Part shown: positions 36,204 through 46,041 of the stretch, one piece after another
Layout of the letters: every line of letters begins with the position of its first letter
Numbering within the stretch: the stretch's first letter is position 1
Assembly: GCA_003385635.1 (NCBI GenBank)
Contig: QQUY01000001.1
Span: 1,527,001-1,591,000 of the forward strand
Direction of reading: 5' to 3'
Source of the DNA: Acidobacteriota bacterium
Lineage (GTDB): Bacteria > Acidobacteriota > Blastocatellia > Pyrinomonadales > Pyrinomonadaceae
DNA: 64,000 nt
The notes under the pieces: model-generated
The model's database searches: none
Told to the model about the DNA's origin: nothing
Seen by the model: only the letters and a program-made list of their open reading frames with translations
Made by a program: the position numbers and the translations under genes

Positions 36204-37081
36204 TCTTCATACGGTGTCGGATCTTCAGCGATTCCTCTGATCATGTCGTCCCACGAAGGTGCCTCGAATCCTGTCATCTCGGAAAACCTGGTCGAGTCGA
36301 GGCTCCGGTCGATCCTCGGATCTCCTTTCGCCACGATCTTGATATCCAGGTCAAGGGCTGCGCGAATTTTCTTCAACAGCTCAAACTTGCTGATCCTATC
36401 GGCCGATACGTGATAGATCCCTTCAAGTTGTCGGCTCGGAAGCACGTACCTGGCAATTGCATTTGCAAGAGCCTCGGTTGAAAGGCCAGAGAAGAATGCG
36501 TTCTTGAATCCGAAAACCGTCTGGCCGTTCTGAGAAATGAACCATTCCAGAAGCCCTTGCGTGGACCTCAGCTCGCGGCCGATGATCGATGTCCTGATCG
36601 TGACCGCATTTTTTCCCCGTATTTCTCCAAGAGCTTTGCTACGGCCGTAAAGGTCCTCGGCGTCGGTCGCATCCTCTTCATCGTAACGGCCCCTGTCGCC
36701 CTTGAATACACAGTCCGTGCTTATTGACAGCAGGGCGGAATCGAACTCGCGGCAAAGATCGTAAAGCCGGTTAGGCAGCAGTGAGTTTATTTCGATCGAG
36801 ATCGTCGCGTTACCGGCTTCCCTCTTCTGTTTTACGACCCCTACGGCATTTACAACCACATCCGGATCTGACTTTACGAAGGCCTGCCGAATGCTATCGA
36901 CATCTGTTGCTTCTACCCCGCCTACGATCCGCTCTTCGCTGAGCAACCCGAATCGTGAGAGTTCGACCGGTTTGCCCCTGAGCGAGGCCCAAACCTCATA
37001 GCCGTGATCGGGAAGGACCTGCACAAGCTTGTGTCCCAGCATTCCGGTTCCACCGAGGACCAACACCCTCTTTGTTGACAT
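36182..37081 (-). CDS. RmlD-like NDP-sugar 4-reductase
   Basis: Protein of 299 residues, SDR fold: LVLGGTGMLGHKLVQVL, VNAVGVVKQ, LLSISTDCVFKG, and YGRSKALGE with the catalytic Y-x3-K. It ends without the C-terminal cupin of WbjC/CapF/FnlB. A stand-alone RmlD-like reductase together with WbjB and WbjD homologues is the make-up reported for UDP-L-RhaNAc/L-QuiNAc synthesis, so that product is favoured over L-FucNAc. Confidence 0.87.
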   Translation of the reverse strand: MSTKRVLVLGGTGMLGHKLVQVLPDHGYEVWASLRGKPVELSRFGLLSEERIVGGVEATDVDSIRQAFVKSDPDVVVNAVGVVKQKREAGNATISIEINSLLPNRLYDLCREFDSALLSISTDCVFKGDRGRYDEEDATDAEDLYGRSKALGEIRGKNAVTIRTSIIGRELRSTQGLLEWFISQNGQTVFGFKNAFFSGLSTEALANAIARYVLPSRQLEGIYHVSADRISKFELLKKIRAALDLDIKIVAKGDPRIDRSLDSTRFSEMTGFEAPSWDDMIRGIAEDPTPYEEWRKLST

Positions 37082-37121
37082 AAAACTTTAAAAGTCGGCA
37101 TGCCGACAGCTAGAATCCTCT

Positions 37122-38327
37122 TTAAGCCTCTGCCGTCTTATCCGGAAAATGTCGGCTCCCGATCGCAAAGTCAAAAAGCTCCACCGTCGCGTTCTCAATT
37201 TCCGGATCGGACAAGAATTTTTCGGCATATTCCCGAGAGGCTCTCGACATTGCCTGATATTCTTCATTTTCCATCGCGACGATCTTCCCGATGACTTTAT
37301 TCCATACTTTGGGAGTTTCAAGTGGCAATGCCCAGCCCGCAGATTTTTCTTCCAGATCGAGCCAGGGAGTGCGATCACTGATCAACAAAGGACAGCCCGC
37401 TGCGAGCGCTTCGAGAAACACATGGCCGAAGTTCTCACCGAGAGTCGGCATGATCTTAAAGTGATACCTGAATAGTTCTCTCGGGACTCTGTCGTGTTTC
37501 AAGTACCCCTTGTATTCGAATCGGATCCCGGTCCTCATCGAACTTTCCTCTATCTGACGGTAATACTCTTCATCCTCGATCGTGCCAAAAACATGAAGGG
37601 TTATACTGCCCTCGTGGATTTCTAGATTATCGAAAAGCCACTTTAGATTCTTCTTACGATCGATCCTTGAAAGAAAGACCAGATTTACCTTTCCCCGCTC
37701 TTTTTCCAACTTTCTTTCCTTTGAGTATTCTTCAAATATCGTCCTGGGCGGCAGGTCTGGCGCAACAATTATTGTCTTTCTCTGTGCCCGGAGTTCCCGA
37801 ATCTCGTCCGCTTCGATCTCGCTCGACGCTTTCCAGACGATATCGTCGTATAGCCCTCCTGCGACCGCTGTCCGCGCAAAAATAGTCTTCTTGATCCTCT
37901 TCAGCTTTCTGGCCCCTGACGAAAGCTCGCCGCACGGAGCAAGGAGAAACGGCACTTCGCCCAACTTCCCGATCCTCCTCAGCCTCAGGCTTCTGACAGT
38001 GAGCGGAGAAAAGAAACTGTTGGCATAGACCAAAGATGGTGAAAACGCCTCCAATGCCTCCGGGAGCACTTTCCTGATGTCTGAGTCGCTGTCAAGATAC
38101 AGGACCTGTGCGTTTCCGACCTGAGTCCAGGCTCCGGTTTCGACGCCGCTGTATCGGGTCTTATCCTCACCTGCATCGTAAGACCGTGTGATAATCCGGA
38201 ATTCATACCGATCTGAAAGCCGGTCGACGGTGTTGACCACGGTCCGGGTGCCTCCGCCGCTCTTGATCCCGGGCAGATAGTAGTTGCTTATGATCAGTAT
38301 GAGCGGCTTTTTACCCTTTCTGCTCAT
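37122..38327 (-). CDS. Glycosyltransferase family 4 (GT-B)
   Basis: About 401 residues, GT-B retaining glycosyltransferase. The N-terminal acceptor domain has ISNYYLPGIKSGGGTRTV; the donor-site motif E-x7-E is seen in GENFGHVFLEALAAGCPLL; FLSRIDRKKN is the start of the C-terminal Rossmann domain. It starts at ATG 38327 and overlaps the preceding GT9 gene by 17 nt. Donor and linkage cannot be predicted. Confidence 0.88.
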   Translation of the reverse strand: MSRKGKKPLILIISNYYLPGIKSGGGTRTVVNTVDRLSDRYEFRIITRSYDAGEDKTRYSGVETGAWTQVGNAQVLYLDSDSDIRKVLPEALEAFSPSLVYANSFFSPLTVRSLRLRRIGKLGEVPFLLAPCGELSSGARKLKRIKKTIFARTAVAGGLYDDIVWKASSEIEADEIRELRAQRKTIIVAPDLPPRTIFEEYSKERKLEKERGKVNLVFLSRIDRKKNLKWLFDNLEIHEGSITLHVFGTIEDEEYYRQIEESSMRTGIRFEYKGYLKHDRVPRELFRYHFKIMPTLGENFGHVFLEALAAGCPLLISDRTPWLDLEEKSAGWALPLETPKVWNKVIGKIVAMENEEYQAMSRASREYAEKFLSDPEIENATVELFDFAIGSRHFPDKTAEA

Positions 38328-39423
38328 CAAGGATTCGCCTGCAAGCGCTTACGACTTCTTCTACACCGATCTCTTCCAGACAAAGATGGTTATTAAAGCA
38401 ATCCGGTGTATGGCATCCCTCGCATGGTACTTTCTTTCTGAAGATCCGGTGCTCGCTTCCAGGCGGCTCCCATCTCCCCGGATAATCGATTGCCGCAAAA
38501 ACTGCGACACAGGGTACGCCCGCAGCAGCGGCCATATGCAACGTGCCAGTATCGTTTCCCAGATAGAGATCACAGAAGGTCATCGCACCAGCCGCCTCCC
38601 TGACATTCAACGAGCCGGCTGCGCAAAGTCCTTTCCCCCAACTTGATATCAATCGCTTACCCTTTTCCCTGTCTTCCGGTCCTCCAAAAACGACCGGAAA
38701 GAGGTTGTGATCTTCCAGCGCGAGCAGCTGAGCAACAGTCTTCTCATACTTTTCTTCAGACCAGACCTTTGATGGCCACTTGCTTCCCGGTCCGACCCCT
38801 AACACGGAAAAGGACTCAGGCCGCTCCCCGTGCATAAACTGATCTTCCCACCACTTTAGTGCCGCGGTTTGATCACCGAACCCTGACTTTAAAGGAAATT
38901 CTACTTTTCCGCCGCCAACCGGGACTCCTTCGCTGGCAAGAGAATCCAGAATAAAATCCCCTTCATATTGCACCGCGGCTAAAGGAGCATTTGTCGGGAA
39001 TTCAAGCAGATTGTTAGACAAGTGATCGACACAAAGGGCTTCACGGATACCGCAAAGTCTGAAGAATCTCTTGTCCCGCTCGATCTGAGCAGCTGTCCGG
39101 TTTCGAGTTAAAAGATAGAAGACCGTATCAAACTTCTTCTTTCTTAAACGCTGGACGAGACCCAGCTTCTCAAAGGCACCTCGAGCCCCACCATAGACAC
39201 CGTAACCGATCAACTCGTCAAAGAGTCCTTCTCGCGGGAGCGCCGCCGTAGAAGGAACCTTGAACTCGCGGCCGCCTACCGCGTTGCAGAGGAAGGCGAT
39301 GTGAGCATCGGGATACGCTTCCCTGATCGCCTGGAATCCGGGAAGCGCCACGATTGTATCCCCAAGATGCCCGATCCGGAACACAAGGATTCGATCTCGT
39401 TTGGGCTGCGATGCCCGGCTCAT
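38311..39423 (-). CDS. Glycosyltransferase family 9 (heptosyltransferase-like)
   Basis: About 370 residues. Signatures: RILVFRIGHLGDTIVALPGFQAIREAYPDA at the N-terminus, GVGPGSKWPSKVWSEEKY for the nucleotide-sugar site, and FCDLYLGNDTGTLHMAAAAGVPCVAVF. The CEGCHTPDCFNNHLC segment near the C-terminus is common in this branch. The ATG at 39423 overlaps the stop of the heptose kinase gene (ATGA). Location next to heptose-precursor genes supports a heptose donor. Confidence 0.92.
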   Translation of the reverse strand: MSRASQPKRDRILVFRIGHLGDTIVALPGFQAIREAYPDAHIAFLCNAVGGREFKVPSTAALPREGLFDELIGYGVYGGARGAFEKLGLVQRLRKKKFDTVFYLLTRNRTAAQIERDKRFFRLCGIREALCVDHLSNNLLEFPTNAPLAAVQYEGDFILDSLASEGVPVGGGKVEFPLKSGFGDQTAALKWWEDQFMHGERPESFSVLGVGPGSKWPSKVWSEEKYEKTVAQLLALEDHNLFPVVFGGPEDREKGKRLISSWGKGLCAAGSLNVREAAGAMTFCDLYLGNDTGTLHMAAAAGVPCVAVFAAIDYPGRWEPPGSEHRIFRKKVPCEGCHTPDCFNNHLCLEEIGVEEVVSACRRILDEQKG

Positions 39424-40385
39424 TCGGCCCCGATCTCGCGACGCATGTCCTCGAGAGATACAGGCGAAGTGCCCAGCCTTTCGACCACACATCCCGCTGC
39501 AATATTTGCGAACTCCGCCGCCGCAGAAAGATCTGCGCCCGCAGCCTGTGCCGCGGCCACCGCCGCAATAACAGTATCTCCTGCGCCCGTGACGTCAAAG
39601 ACCTTGCGTTCAAGAGCCGCGATGGTCCGCGGACTGCTGCCGTCTTCAAAGATCGTCATACCCTTTTCGCCCCTGGTAACAAGAAGGGCCGGAAGGCTAA
39701 GCTTAGTGCGAAGATGTTCTCCCGCTTCTTCCACTGAATCCTCCAGGCATCCTAGAAACGCAGCGGCTTCAAGCGCCTCTCTTTCGTTAGGCGTTAGCAA
39801 TGATGAACCCTCGTATTTCCAATAGTTAACGCCTTTGGGATCAACAATCACCTGAAGTCCGGATCCTCGTGCTTTCGTTATCAGACGCGTACAAAGTTCC
39901 TGGGTTACAACGCCCTTTGAATAATCCGATACGATGACCGCATCTGCCCCTCCGAGCTCGTCGCCTACCGCTTCCCAAAACCGCTCGAACAATTCGCCCT
40001 CAACTCGAGATGAGGTCTCGCTGTCGAATCTTGCAAACTGGTGATGCTGAGCGATTAGACGGGTCTTTACAGTAGTCGGCCTTCCTTCGGCGGAAATTAC
40101 ACCCTTGCGTCCGATCCCTGCCCGTTCGAGAGCTTCCGTCAGCTCAGATGCCTCACTGTCAGCCCCCACTATTCCGCATAGCCTTACATCAGCGCCTAAT
40201 CCGCGCACGTTGGCCGCTACGTTGGCGGCACCTCCGAGGACTGATCGCTTGCCGGAGACTCGCAAAATGGGAACCGGAGCCTCCGGCGAGATCCTCTCCG
40301 CTGTTCCGGAGATATAGGAATCAAGCATCAGATCGCCCACAACGGTAATCCGTACGCCAGATATGTTCTTCAGGAGGTCTTTCAT
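39420..40385 (-). CDS. D-glycero-beta-D-manno-heptose-7-phosphate kinase (HldE N-terminal type)
   Basis: PfkB-family kinase of 321 residues. Motifs: VVGDLMLDSYISGTAERISPEAPVPIL, GGAANVAANVRGLGA, SDYSKGV, DPKGVNYWKY, TPNERE, and the PfkB anion hole VFDVTGAGDTVIA. It phosphorylates heptose-7-phosphate for nucleotide-activated heptose. In many bacteria it is fused to the nucleotidyltransferase; here that second domain is instead fused to GmhA in the adjacent gene, 12 nt upstream. Confidence 0.94.
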   Translation of the reverse strand: MKDLLKNISGVRITVVGDLMLDSYISGTAERISPEAPVPILRVSGKRSVLGGAANVAANVRGLGADVRLCGIVGADSEASELTEALERAGIGRKGVISAEGRPTTVKTRLIAQHHQFARFDSETSSRVEGELFERFWEAVGDELGGADAVIVSDYSKGVVTQELCTRLITKARGSGLQVIVDPKGVNYWKYEGSSLLTPNEREALEAAAFLGCLEDSVEEAGEHLRTKLSLPALLVTRGEKGMTIFEDGSSPRTIAALERKVFDVTGAGDTVIAAVAAAQAAGADLSAAAEFANIAAGCVVERLGTSPVSLEDMRREIGAE

Positions 40386-40397
40386 ATGGGATCCGGC

Positions 40398-41417
40398 CTA
40401 ACCGGACGAACCGGCGAGCTTAAGGTCCACGAATTCACACCATATGTGGCCGACCGCGATATGTCCTTCCTGAATCCTTGCGGTCCTTTCCGAAGGGATC
40501 ATCACACAGGCGTCGCACAAGGATGCAAACTTCCCTCCACCGGCACCTGTGAGACCCACGATCGAACAGCTCATTTCACGGGCTTTCATCATCGCCGCGA
40601 TCACGTTCGGAGAATTTCCGCTTGTACTAATTGCGATCAGGACATCGCCGGCGGTAGCGAGAGCCTCGACCTGACGTTTAAAGACTTTCTCGAACCCGTA
40701 GTCATTGGAAAGTGCGGTGAGAGCAGAGGTGTCGGTCGTGAGCGCCACCGCCGGCAGTGCCTTTCGTTCGGTTTCGTATCTTCCCACAAATTCTGCAGCG
40801 ATATGCTGGGCGTCAGCCGCACTCCCCCCGTTTCCACAGATCAGTACCTTGTTTCCATCGGAAATAGAGCGAAGAATGATGTTTGCGCAGTCATTTATCG
40901 AATCAAGGCAGTCGACGATAATGCGGTCGAAAACTTCCCTGTGTTCGTTCAGCGAGGCGAGTGTAGGCGAACTTGCATTCTTGGCTGAAGCAGATGACAC
41001 CGGTTCCGGACCGGGACCCGAAAGTTTCTCGACGAGGGAGGTAGTCGAGAATCCCTCGATCAGAGGGACCGACCGCACCTCTCCCCCATTCGACCTTACC
41101 GTTTCGGCGCCGATGATCTCGGATTCCTCCCAGTCCCCGCCCTTGACCAATACATCTGGCTTAATGCGATCTATTAGCTCAGCAGGTGTAAGTTCATCAA
41201 ATATAATGACTTCATCGACCGACTCTAGCCCTTCCAGTACCGCTTTTCTGGCATCTTCAGAATTTACAGGCCGTAAGGGGCCCTTGATCGAACGGACCGA
41301 CCGGTCACTGTTTAGTCCCACGACCAGCCGGTCCCCGAAGGAACGGGCGGTCTTGAGCAGTTCGATATGCCCCGGATGGATTAGGTCAAAACACCCGTTG
41401 GTGAATACCGTTTTCAT
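40398..41417 (-). CDS. Fused heptose-1-phosphate nucleotidyltransferase and GmhA isomerase
   Basis: Protein of 339 residues. Residues 1-130 are the HldE C-terminal-type cytidylyltransferase-fold enzyme ([17 protein letters not shown] with the HPGH motif, [23 protein letters not shown]). Residues 131-158 are a Ser/Ala/Pro linker. Residues 160-339 are a complete SIS-domain sedoheptulose-7-phosphate isomerase ([47 protein letters not shown]). So the first and a late step of nucleotide-heptose synthesis are on one chain. The start is ATG 41417; the longer TTG-initiated frame has no support. The phosphatase GmhB is not in the window. Confidence 0.92.
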   Translation of the reverse strand: MKTVFTNGCFDLIHPGHIELLKTARSFGDRLVVGLNSDRSVRSIKGPLRPVNSEDARKAVLEGLESVDEVIIFDELTPAELIDRIKPDVLVKGGDWEESEIIGAETVRSNGGEVRSVPLIEGFSTTSLVEKLSGPGPEPVSSASAKNASSPTLASLNEHREVFDRIIVDCLDSINDCANIILRSISDGNKVLICGNGGSAADAQHIAAEFVGRYETERKALPAVALTTDTSALTALSNDYGFEKVFKRQVEALATAGDVLIAISTSGNSPNVIAAMMKAREMSCSIVGLTGAGGGKFASLCDACVMIPSERTARIQEGHIAVGHIWCEFVDLKLAGSSG

Positions 41418-41493
41418 ACGAATGATGAGCCCCGGGTTGGGGCGCAAGCGACTATAATCCTAGAAAAATCGAAAGTCTGCAAATCGGCCCGTT

Positions 41494-42330
41494 TCAGACT
41501 AAGTCAGACCTTTTGAACAGATGGAGATAATGACCGTCATCATCGTGGGTTTCGATCTCGACCTCCCCAAAACCCAGCGCCGATATCTCGTCGATCACAA
41601 GCTTTCTAGGCGAATCCGGAAAATGGTGGATCTCCACAAGCACGTTCCTGCACTGCTTCACACGATCGCAGTTCCCGCTTTTGAAGATCTCGAACTCCGC
41701 ACCTTCAATATCGATCTTGCACAAATCGATCTCCTCATCGCCGAACAAAGCTTCGATCAGGAGATCAAGGGTGGTTCCGCGAACGCTTGTCTTTGTTTCA
41801 GGCCGTTTTCCAGTGTATATGTTCTCCGACGTCCTACCCCGTGTCTCGGGCAGAGGTATCTCGCGTTCGTCGCCGCTGATCGCTGCGTTTACGATAGTCG
41901 CGGCCTCGCCAAAATTCCTCGTCACATTGTATTCAAGCCGTGAAGCCGTAACCGGATTCAACTCGACGCATGCAAGCTTGTCGATCTGGTAGCCCTCAGA
42001 GGCCAGAAGCAGCGGAAATCCACCATTGTTGGCACCAATATCCAGTACGGAGATCGGACCCGAGAACTGAAGCTCGGGAAAGAATCGCCTGTATTCGTCC
42101 GAAGTGAGTAACTCGCGGGCACCGTTCGCGTCTCCGCCCGCAAGATCGGTGATGAACTCAAGGCCCTTGTATCTGCACATCTGGATCGGCTCGTTCGGGA
42201 ATACGATCCGGTTGAGTAGCAGCTGCCAGCCATTGTCCATCTGGCGCATCGCCTTGAAGGCCTTTAGTTTAGTAGATAGTCCCATTGAAATAAGGATCTT
42301 CCGGTAATCGCCAAGTTTGACGTCGCTCAC
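41494..42330 (-). CDS. FkbM-family SAM-dependent methyltransferase
   Basis: Protein of 278 residues. The SAM motif I is SVLDIGANNGGFPLLLAS; the FkbM pattern continues with VELNPVTASRLEYNV, VRGTTLDLLIEA, DLCKIDIEGAEFEIFKSG and VLVEIH. These enzymes O-methylate sugars or lipids. Its stop overlaps... on the other side its start overlaps the polymerase stop by 4 nt (ATGA), so it belongs to the polysaccharide operon. Confidence 0.9.
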   Translation of the reverse strand: MSDVKLGDYRKILISMGLSTKLKAFKAMRQMDNGWQLLLNRIVFPNEPIQMCRYKGLEFITDLAGGDANGARELLTSDEYRRFFPELQFSGPISVLDIGANNGGFPLLLASEGYQIDKLACVELNPVTASRLEYNVTRNFGEAATIVNAAISGDEREIPLPETRGRTSENIYTGKRPETKTSVRGTTLDLLIEALFGDEEIDLCKIDIEGAEFEIFKSGNCDRVKQCRNVLVEIHHFPDSPRKLVIDEISALGFGEVEIETHDDDGHYLHLFKRSDLV

Positions 42331-43844
42331 CAGCGTTTACGCGTAAACAGGTTCGCAGCCAGTAAAGCCACGGCGATAACCGCAATAACGCGGATCGTGT
42401 TTGGGAAAATGCTTGAATAGAATCCTTCCCAGTGAACGAGACCGAGCAATGGGAAATAGGCTGCCTTCTTCCAGAGCCTGGGCTCCGGTGTTGCAATCAG
42501 GAGGTCGTAGATGATGCGCAGATAGACTCCGACAAGGATCATTCCAAGAGGTATCCCGATCGGTCCGAAGTTTCGGAGAAGGTCGCCAAATACCGTTATC
42601 GCGAAGGAATTCTCGCTAAAGTTGAAATAAAGGTCGCTGTACGCCCTCGCGTCGGAGACCATCGGCTTGTCGGGCCAAACGAACCTTGGAATGAACGAAG
42701 TCAGGAACTCGTTGACGATGTTGTTCTTTATCCCGTAACTCTCTTCGTACGGTTCAAGTTTTTCGTAGTTGGAAACGACGACACCGAGCGAGCTCAGGTT
42801 CTCGATCCTCTCCGCAAAATCCTGCGCCGCCTGACCAAACAGAACGCCGGGGTCGGTCTTTCCGAGATACTCGACCGTCGCCGCAACTTGGCCCGCGTAA
42901 TCACCAGCATTGATCCTTGCCTCGGATCCCTTGATATTCCGGAAGGTCGTACCGTAAATGATGCCGACCGTCACAGCCACAAAAATCAGCGCACCGAAAA
43001 CAGCGGCATGCACCCACTTGATCTTTCTGCCTGAGTACCAGTACGCAAGACCGATCGGAATCACGCTCACTACCAGACTGCTTCGGCTCCCATAGAGAGC
43101 CATTCTGAGAGGTATCAGGAGAATGAGGAATGCGACGATCGCATAAGAGATCATCGTGCCCCGTTTAAGATGGAACACTCCCATCCAGAGCAGCACATAT
43201 CCAAGTGTGAATATGGTGGTCAGAAAAACCAGGAGACTGTCGAATATCCCGATCTCGTCGACCCGCTGGTAGCCGAGCAGGCCTTGTATAAATCCAAGGA
43301 TGTTGAGACCGATCCCGCAAAAGATAAGAAAGAGGCCGGGGAGCCACACGTCCCTCGTTCCCCACTCCCACTTCGGCATTATCTTCTCTAAATTCCGGGA
43401 CGCGTATCCGCCGATCGGGACATAGAAGCCGACGACCATACCTATGAACCCGAGACAAACATAAACGAGCGACAATGGAAGATTGAAACCCGGATTCTCG
43501 ATAAAGCTTAGGAAATAGGGGTCTGTAACACCGATGGTTAGGACAAACGAACCGCCGACAAAAGTCCAGAACAGATAGCTCCAGACTCCGTAAACCGTGG
43601 GATGAAACGGATCGAACTTGCCTTGCCGATAAAGATAAGCGGCCGGTGCGAGCATCACGGCTGCGGTGATCAGCGCCCATGGCACGAGATACAGGTCCCC
43701 GAGCCACTCGGAAAAGCCTTCGTCCGTCCAGAAATATGCGACGATGACGAGGGCCCCAAGGCTCCAGAGTATGAGTATCGGGATAACGAGCTCGCCTCTG
43801 CGTTTGGCAGGCGGCAGTCCCGTTTCTGGCATTGGACGGCTCAT
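42327..43844 (-). CDS. Wzy-like oligosaccharide repeat-unit polymerase
   Basis: Membrane protein of 505 residues with 10-12 predicted helices. The large periplasmic loop includes NNIVNEFLTSFIPRFVWPDKP and ENSFAITVFGDLLRNFGPIG, a region typical of O-antigen polymerase/EpsG-like proteins, and RMALYGSRSSLVV in the middle. It would polymerise undecaprenyl-linked repeats after flipping. Wzy sequences vary widely and substrate cannot be assigned. Gene order flippase-methyltransferase-polymerase supports the call. Confidence 0.85.
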   Translation of the reverse strand: MSRPMPETGLPPAKRRGELVIPILILWSLGALVIVAYFWTDEGFSEWLGDLYLVPWALITAAVMLAPAAYLYRQGKFDPFHPTVYGVWSYLFWTFVGGSFVLTIGVTDPYFLSFIENPGFNLPLSLVYVCLGFIGMVVGFYVPIGGYASRNLEKIMPKWEWGTRDVWLPGLFLIFCGIGLNILGFIQGLLGYQRVDEIGIFDSLLVFLTTIFTLGYVLLWMGVFHLKRGTMISYAIVAFLILLIPLRMALYGSRSSLVVSVIPIGLAYWYSGRKIKWVHAAVFGALIFVAVTVGIIYGTTFRNIKGSEARINAGDYAGQVAATVEYLGKTDPGVLFGQAAQDFAERIENLSSLGVVVSNYEKLEPYEESYGIKNNIVNEFLTSFIPRFVWPDKPMVSDARAYSDLYFNFSENSFAITVFGDLLRNFGPIGIPLGMILVGVYLRIIYDLLIATPEPRLWKKAAYFPLLGLVHWEGFYSSIFPNTIRVIAVIAVALLAANLFTRKRW

Positions 43845-43848
43845 ATTG

Positions 43849-44532
43849 CTAGCGCGTACCGTTTTCAGGAAGTCCGCAGACGGCTATCACACCGTCGCTT
43901 AGCTGATTCGAAACACCAACCAGAATATCGTTGACGATGTTCCAGATCCTCGGATTGTGAGGCCGGTGCTCTTTGCCAAGGTCATAGAAAAAGAACTCCC
44001 TCACTTCAAGGTCCTCTTTCTCGACAAGCAGTCGAAGCGTTCGATACGAAAAATATGACACGTGATCCGGATGAACCGGCTCGGCAGTCCCGCCCTTGCC
44101 CCGCAACGCGTACTGCACGAACCGCATTCCGCAGTAGGCATTCACTGTTGTGATTACCAGCCGCGTATCGCGATCCATAAAACGCTTGATTCCCCTCAGG
44201 AACAACCCCGGGTTAGTCAGATGTTCTATCATCTCACCTGCGACGATAACTTCAAACCTGCGGTCCAGATCAACTTCGTTTAGGTGTTCTAGATTCGCCC
44301 TGTAAAGGTTCTGTACGCCTTTTCCGCGCAGTATTTCCAGCCCGTTCTCGTCAAAGTCGAACCCGTACAACTCCGAGGCAAGCCGGTCGAGCGAGAGATG
44401 TAAGAGAGAATCGTTATCAAGTGATTCCTTCGTGTAAGGCCAATTCGTACAGCCCAGGTGCAAAACCGATCTGCCCGTGCAAAGTTCTTCGATCTTTTCG
44501 ATCCGCTGGACCAATTTCGGTTTGTCACTCAT
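43849..44532 (-). CDS. Class I SAM-dependent methyltransferase
   Basis: Protein of 227 residues. Motif I is SVLHLGCTNWPYT (a degenerate GxGxG), motif II FDFDENGLEIL, and EVIVAGEMIEHLTNPGLFLRGIKR is the methyltransferase-11-type post-motif. Tail residues resemble those of glycan-cluster methyltransferases. Substrate unknown; a sugar or lipid-linked glycan is likely from position between polymerase and flippase genes (4-nt and 3-nt gaps). Confidence 0.86.
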   Translation of the reverse strand: MSDKPKLVQRIEKIEELCTGRSVLHLGCTNWPYTKESLDNDSLLHLSLDRLASELYGFDFDENGLEILRGKGVQNLYRANLEHLNEVDLDRRFEVIVAGEMIEHLTNPGLFLRGIKRFMDRDTRLVITTVNAYCGMRFVQYALRGKGGTAEPVHPDHVSYFSYRTLRLLVEKEDLEVREFFFYDLGKEHRPHNPRIWNIVNDILVGVSNQLSDGVIAVCGLPENGTR

Positions 44533-44535
44533 AAA

Positions 44536-46041
44536 CTATCGAGAAATCAGGCTGCGAACGTACTCTCGTTCATCCTTCGTAACCGCGCCGGTCAGCAAAA
44601 GAAAAGCCAAATAGACGGCAATCCCCGCGAAGGTGGAGGCCACGAGAGCCAACCAACCTCCGGGAAGGATCATAAGCAGACCGTATTCGGACGCTCCCGC
44701 GATCAGCGCCGCCACTCCGAATCCACCGGCAGTCCGTAGCCAAAACCCTGCCATCACAGAACCGAAAACCATCTTTTCCACGACGAAGACCGAAAGGAAA
44801 ATCGTCCCGAAGCCTGTCAAACGGGCTATTGCCACCCCCGTACTGCCGTATTCAGGAGTAAGCGTAACCATCAGAGTCAGACCGATGACGAGGCATACAA
44901 TAAAAACGAGGAAATTATACGTTGTTCGGCCGAGCCCTTCCATCATCTGCCACGTGACGACCTGGATCGCAACGATACTGAAGGTCGCGGCGTGGATCGA
45001 AAGCAGGTGCCAGCTTGAATTCGAGAACTCACTTCCAAGCCACGCCGAAAGGAACTCACGACCCTCTACAAGAACGCTTGCGAGGATGAAGAAGACGAGA
45101 AAAACGGTCATCCTTGTGGCCCGAGAGTAGAGCCGTTCGAGTCTCTTCGTGTCACCCGAGATCTCACTTGTTAGCGGAAAGACGACCAACAGGAGACTGG
45201 CAATAAAGCTGTGGATGTATATTGCGAGCGTCAAGGGCACGACGTAGAACGTTACCTCCTCAGGCCCCAGCCTCCGCATCAGCCAGCCCCTTTCGAACAA
45301 CAGCAGACCGTTCGAGAGGATCTGGTACCCGATTATTCCAGCGCTGAAAACCAGCACGTTCCGCAATTCGGAATTTTGAAGCGAGAGATTCAACCTGAAC
45401 GGCGGAAGCAGGCTTTTGCAAATAAACGCTCCGATCGCGACAACGACTGTAAGCACTCCGAGATTCCAGAGAAGCAGTGTGTTCAGACCGTAGCCGAACC
45501 ACGCAAGGATCGCATTCCCGGTCAGAAGGAGTGCCGTGTTCAAATTGAATAGCCTCGAGAACAGGTCGAACCGGTGCATTCCCTGCAGGATCGCATTGAC
45601 GAACTGGATCATCATCGTCAGAAAGAGGATCCCCGAGGCAATATAAAAAGCGAAAATGGTCTGCTCCTGGTTCTCAGGAGAAACAAGAAGCGCATCCCTC
45701 ACCAGCCATTCCGCTGCGAAGACGAGGATTGCTGCGCCAAGAAGCCCCATCGGAACGTTCAGCAATAGAGCGGCCGAAACGACATCGCCCATTCTTTGCT
45801 CGTTACCCGAAACCCTTGATTCCGCAATCTCCTTAGTAACCGACCGGACAAAGTTCAAATTGAACGAGTAGCCGATAAAACCAAGGACAAGGACATAGAT
45901 ACCGTAATCTTCGTTTCCGAGCGATCCGACAATGATCGGTGTCGCAATAAAGCTAAGAACGAGCGGAAAGACCCACGTCGAGAACCCGTAGAGGACACTC
46001 TTCGCGACGCTTTTGCCAGTTTGTTTAGGGGATTCGCTCAC
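44536..46041 (-). CDS. Wzx-type oligosaccharide flippase (MOP superfamily)
   Basis: Membrane protein of 501 residues with about 14 helices. The first helix block VLYGFSTWVFPLVLSFIATPIIVGSLGNEDYGIYVLVLGF is a hallmark of RfbX/Wzx proteins. It moves undecaprenyl-diphosphate-linked oligosaccharide to the periplasm. Its start overlaps the stop of the adjacent glycosyltransferase gene by 4 nt (ATGA). Confidence 0.92.
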   Translation of the reverse strand: MSESPKQTGKSVAKSVLYGFSTWVFPLVLSFIATPIIVGSLGNEDYGIYVLVLGFIGYSFNLNFVRSVTKEIAESRVSGNEQRMGDVVSAALLLNVPMGLLGAAILVFAAEWLVRDALLVSPENQEQTIFAFYIASGILFLTMMIQFVNAILQGMHRFDLFSRLFNLNTALLLTGNAILAWFGYGLNTLLLWNLGVLTVVVAIGAFICKSLLPPFRLNLSLQNSELRNVLVFSAGIIGYQILSNGLLLFERGWLMRRLGPEEVTFYVVPLTLAIYIHSFIASLLLVVFPLTSEISGDTKRLERLYSRATRMTVFLVFFILASVLVEGREFLSAWLGSEFSNSSWHLLSIHAATFSIVAIQVVTWQMMEGLGRTTYNFLVFIVCLVIGLTLMVTLTPEYGSTGVAIARLTGFGTIFLSVFVVEKMVFGSVMAGFWLRTAGGFGVAALIAGASEYGLLMILPGGWLALVASTFAGIAVYLAFLLLTGAVTKDEREYVRSLISR

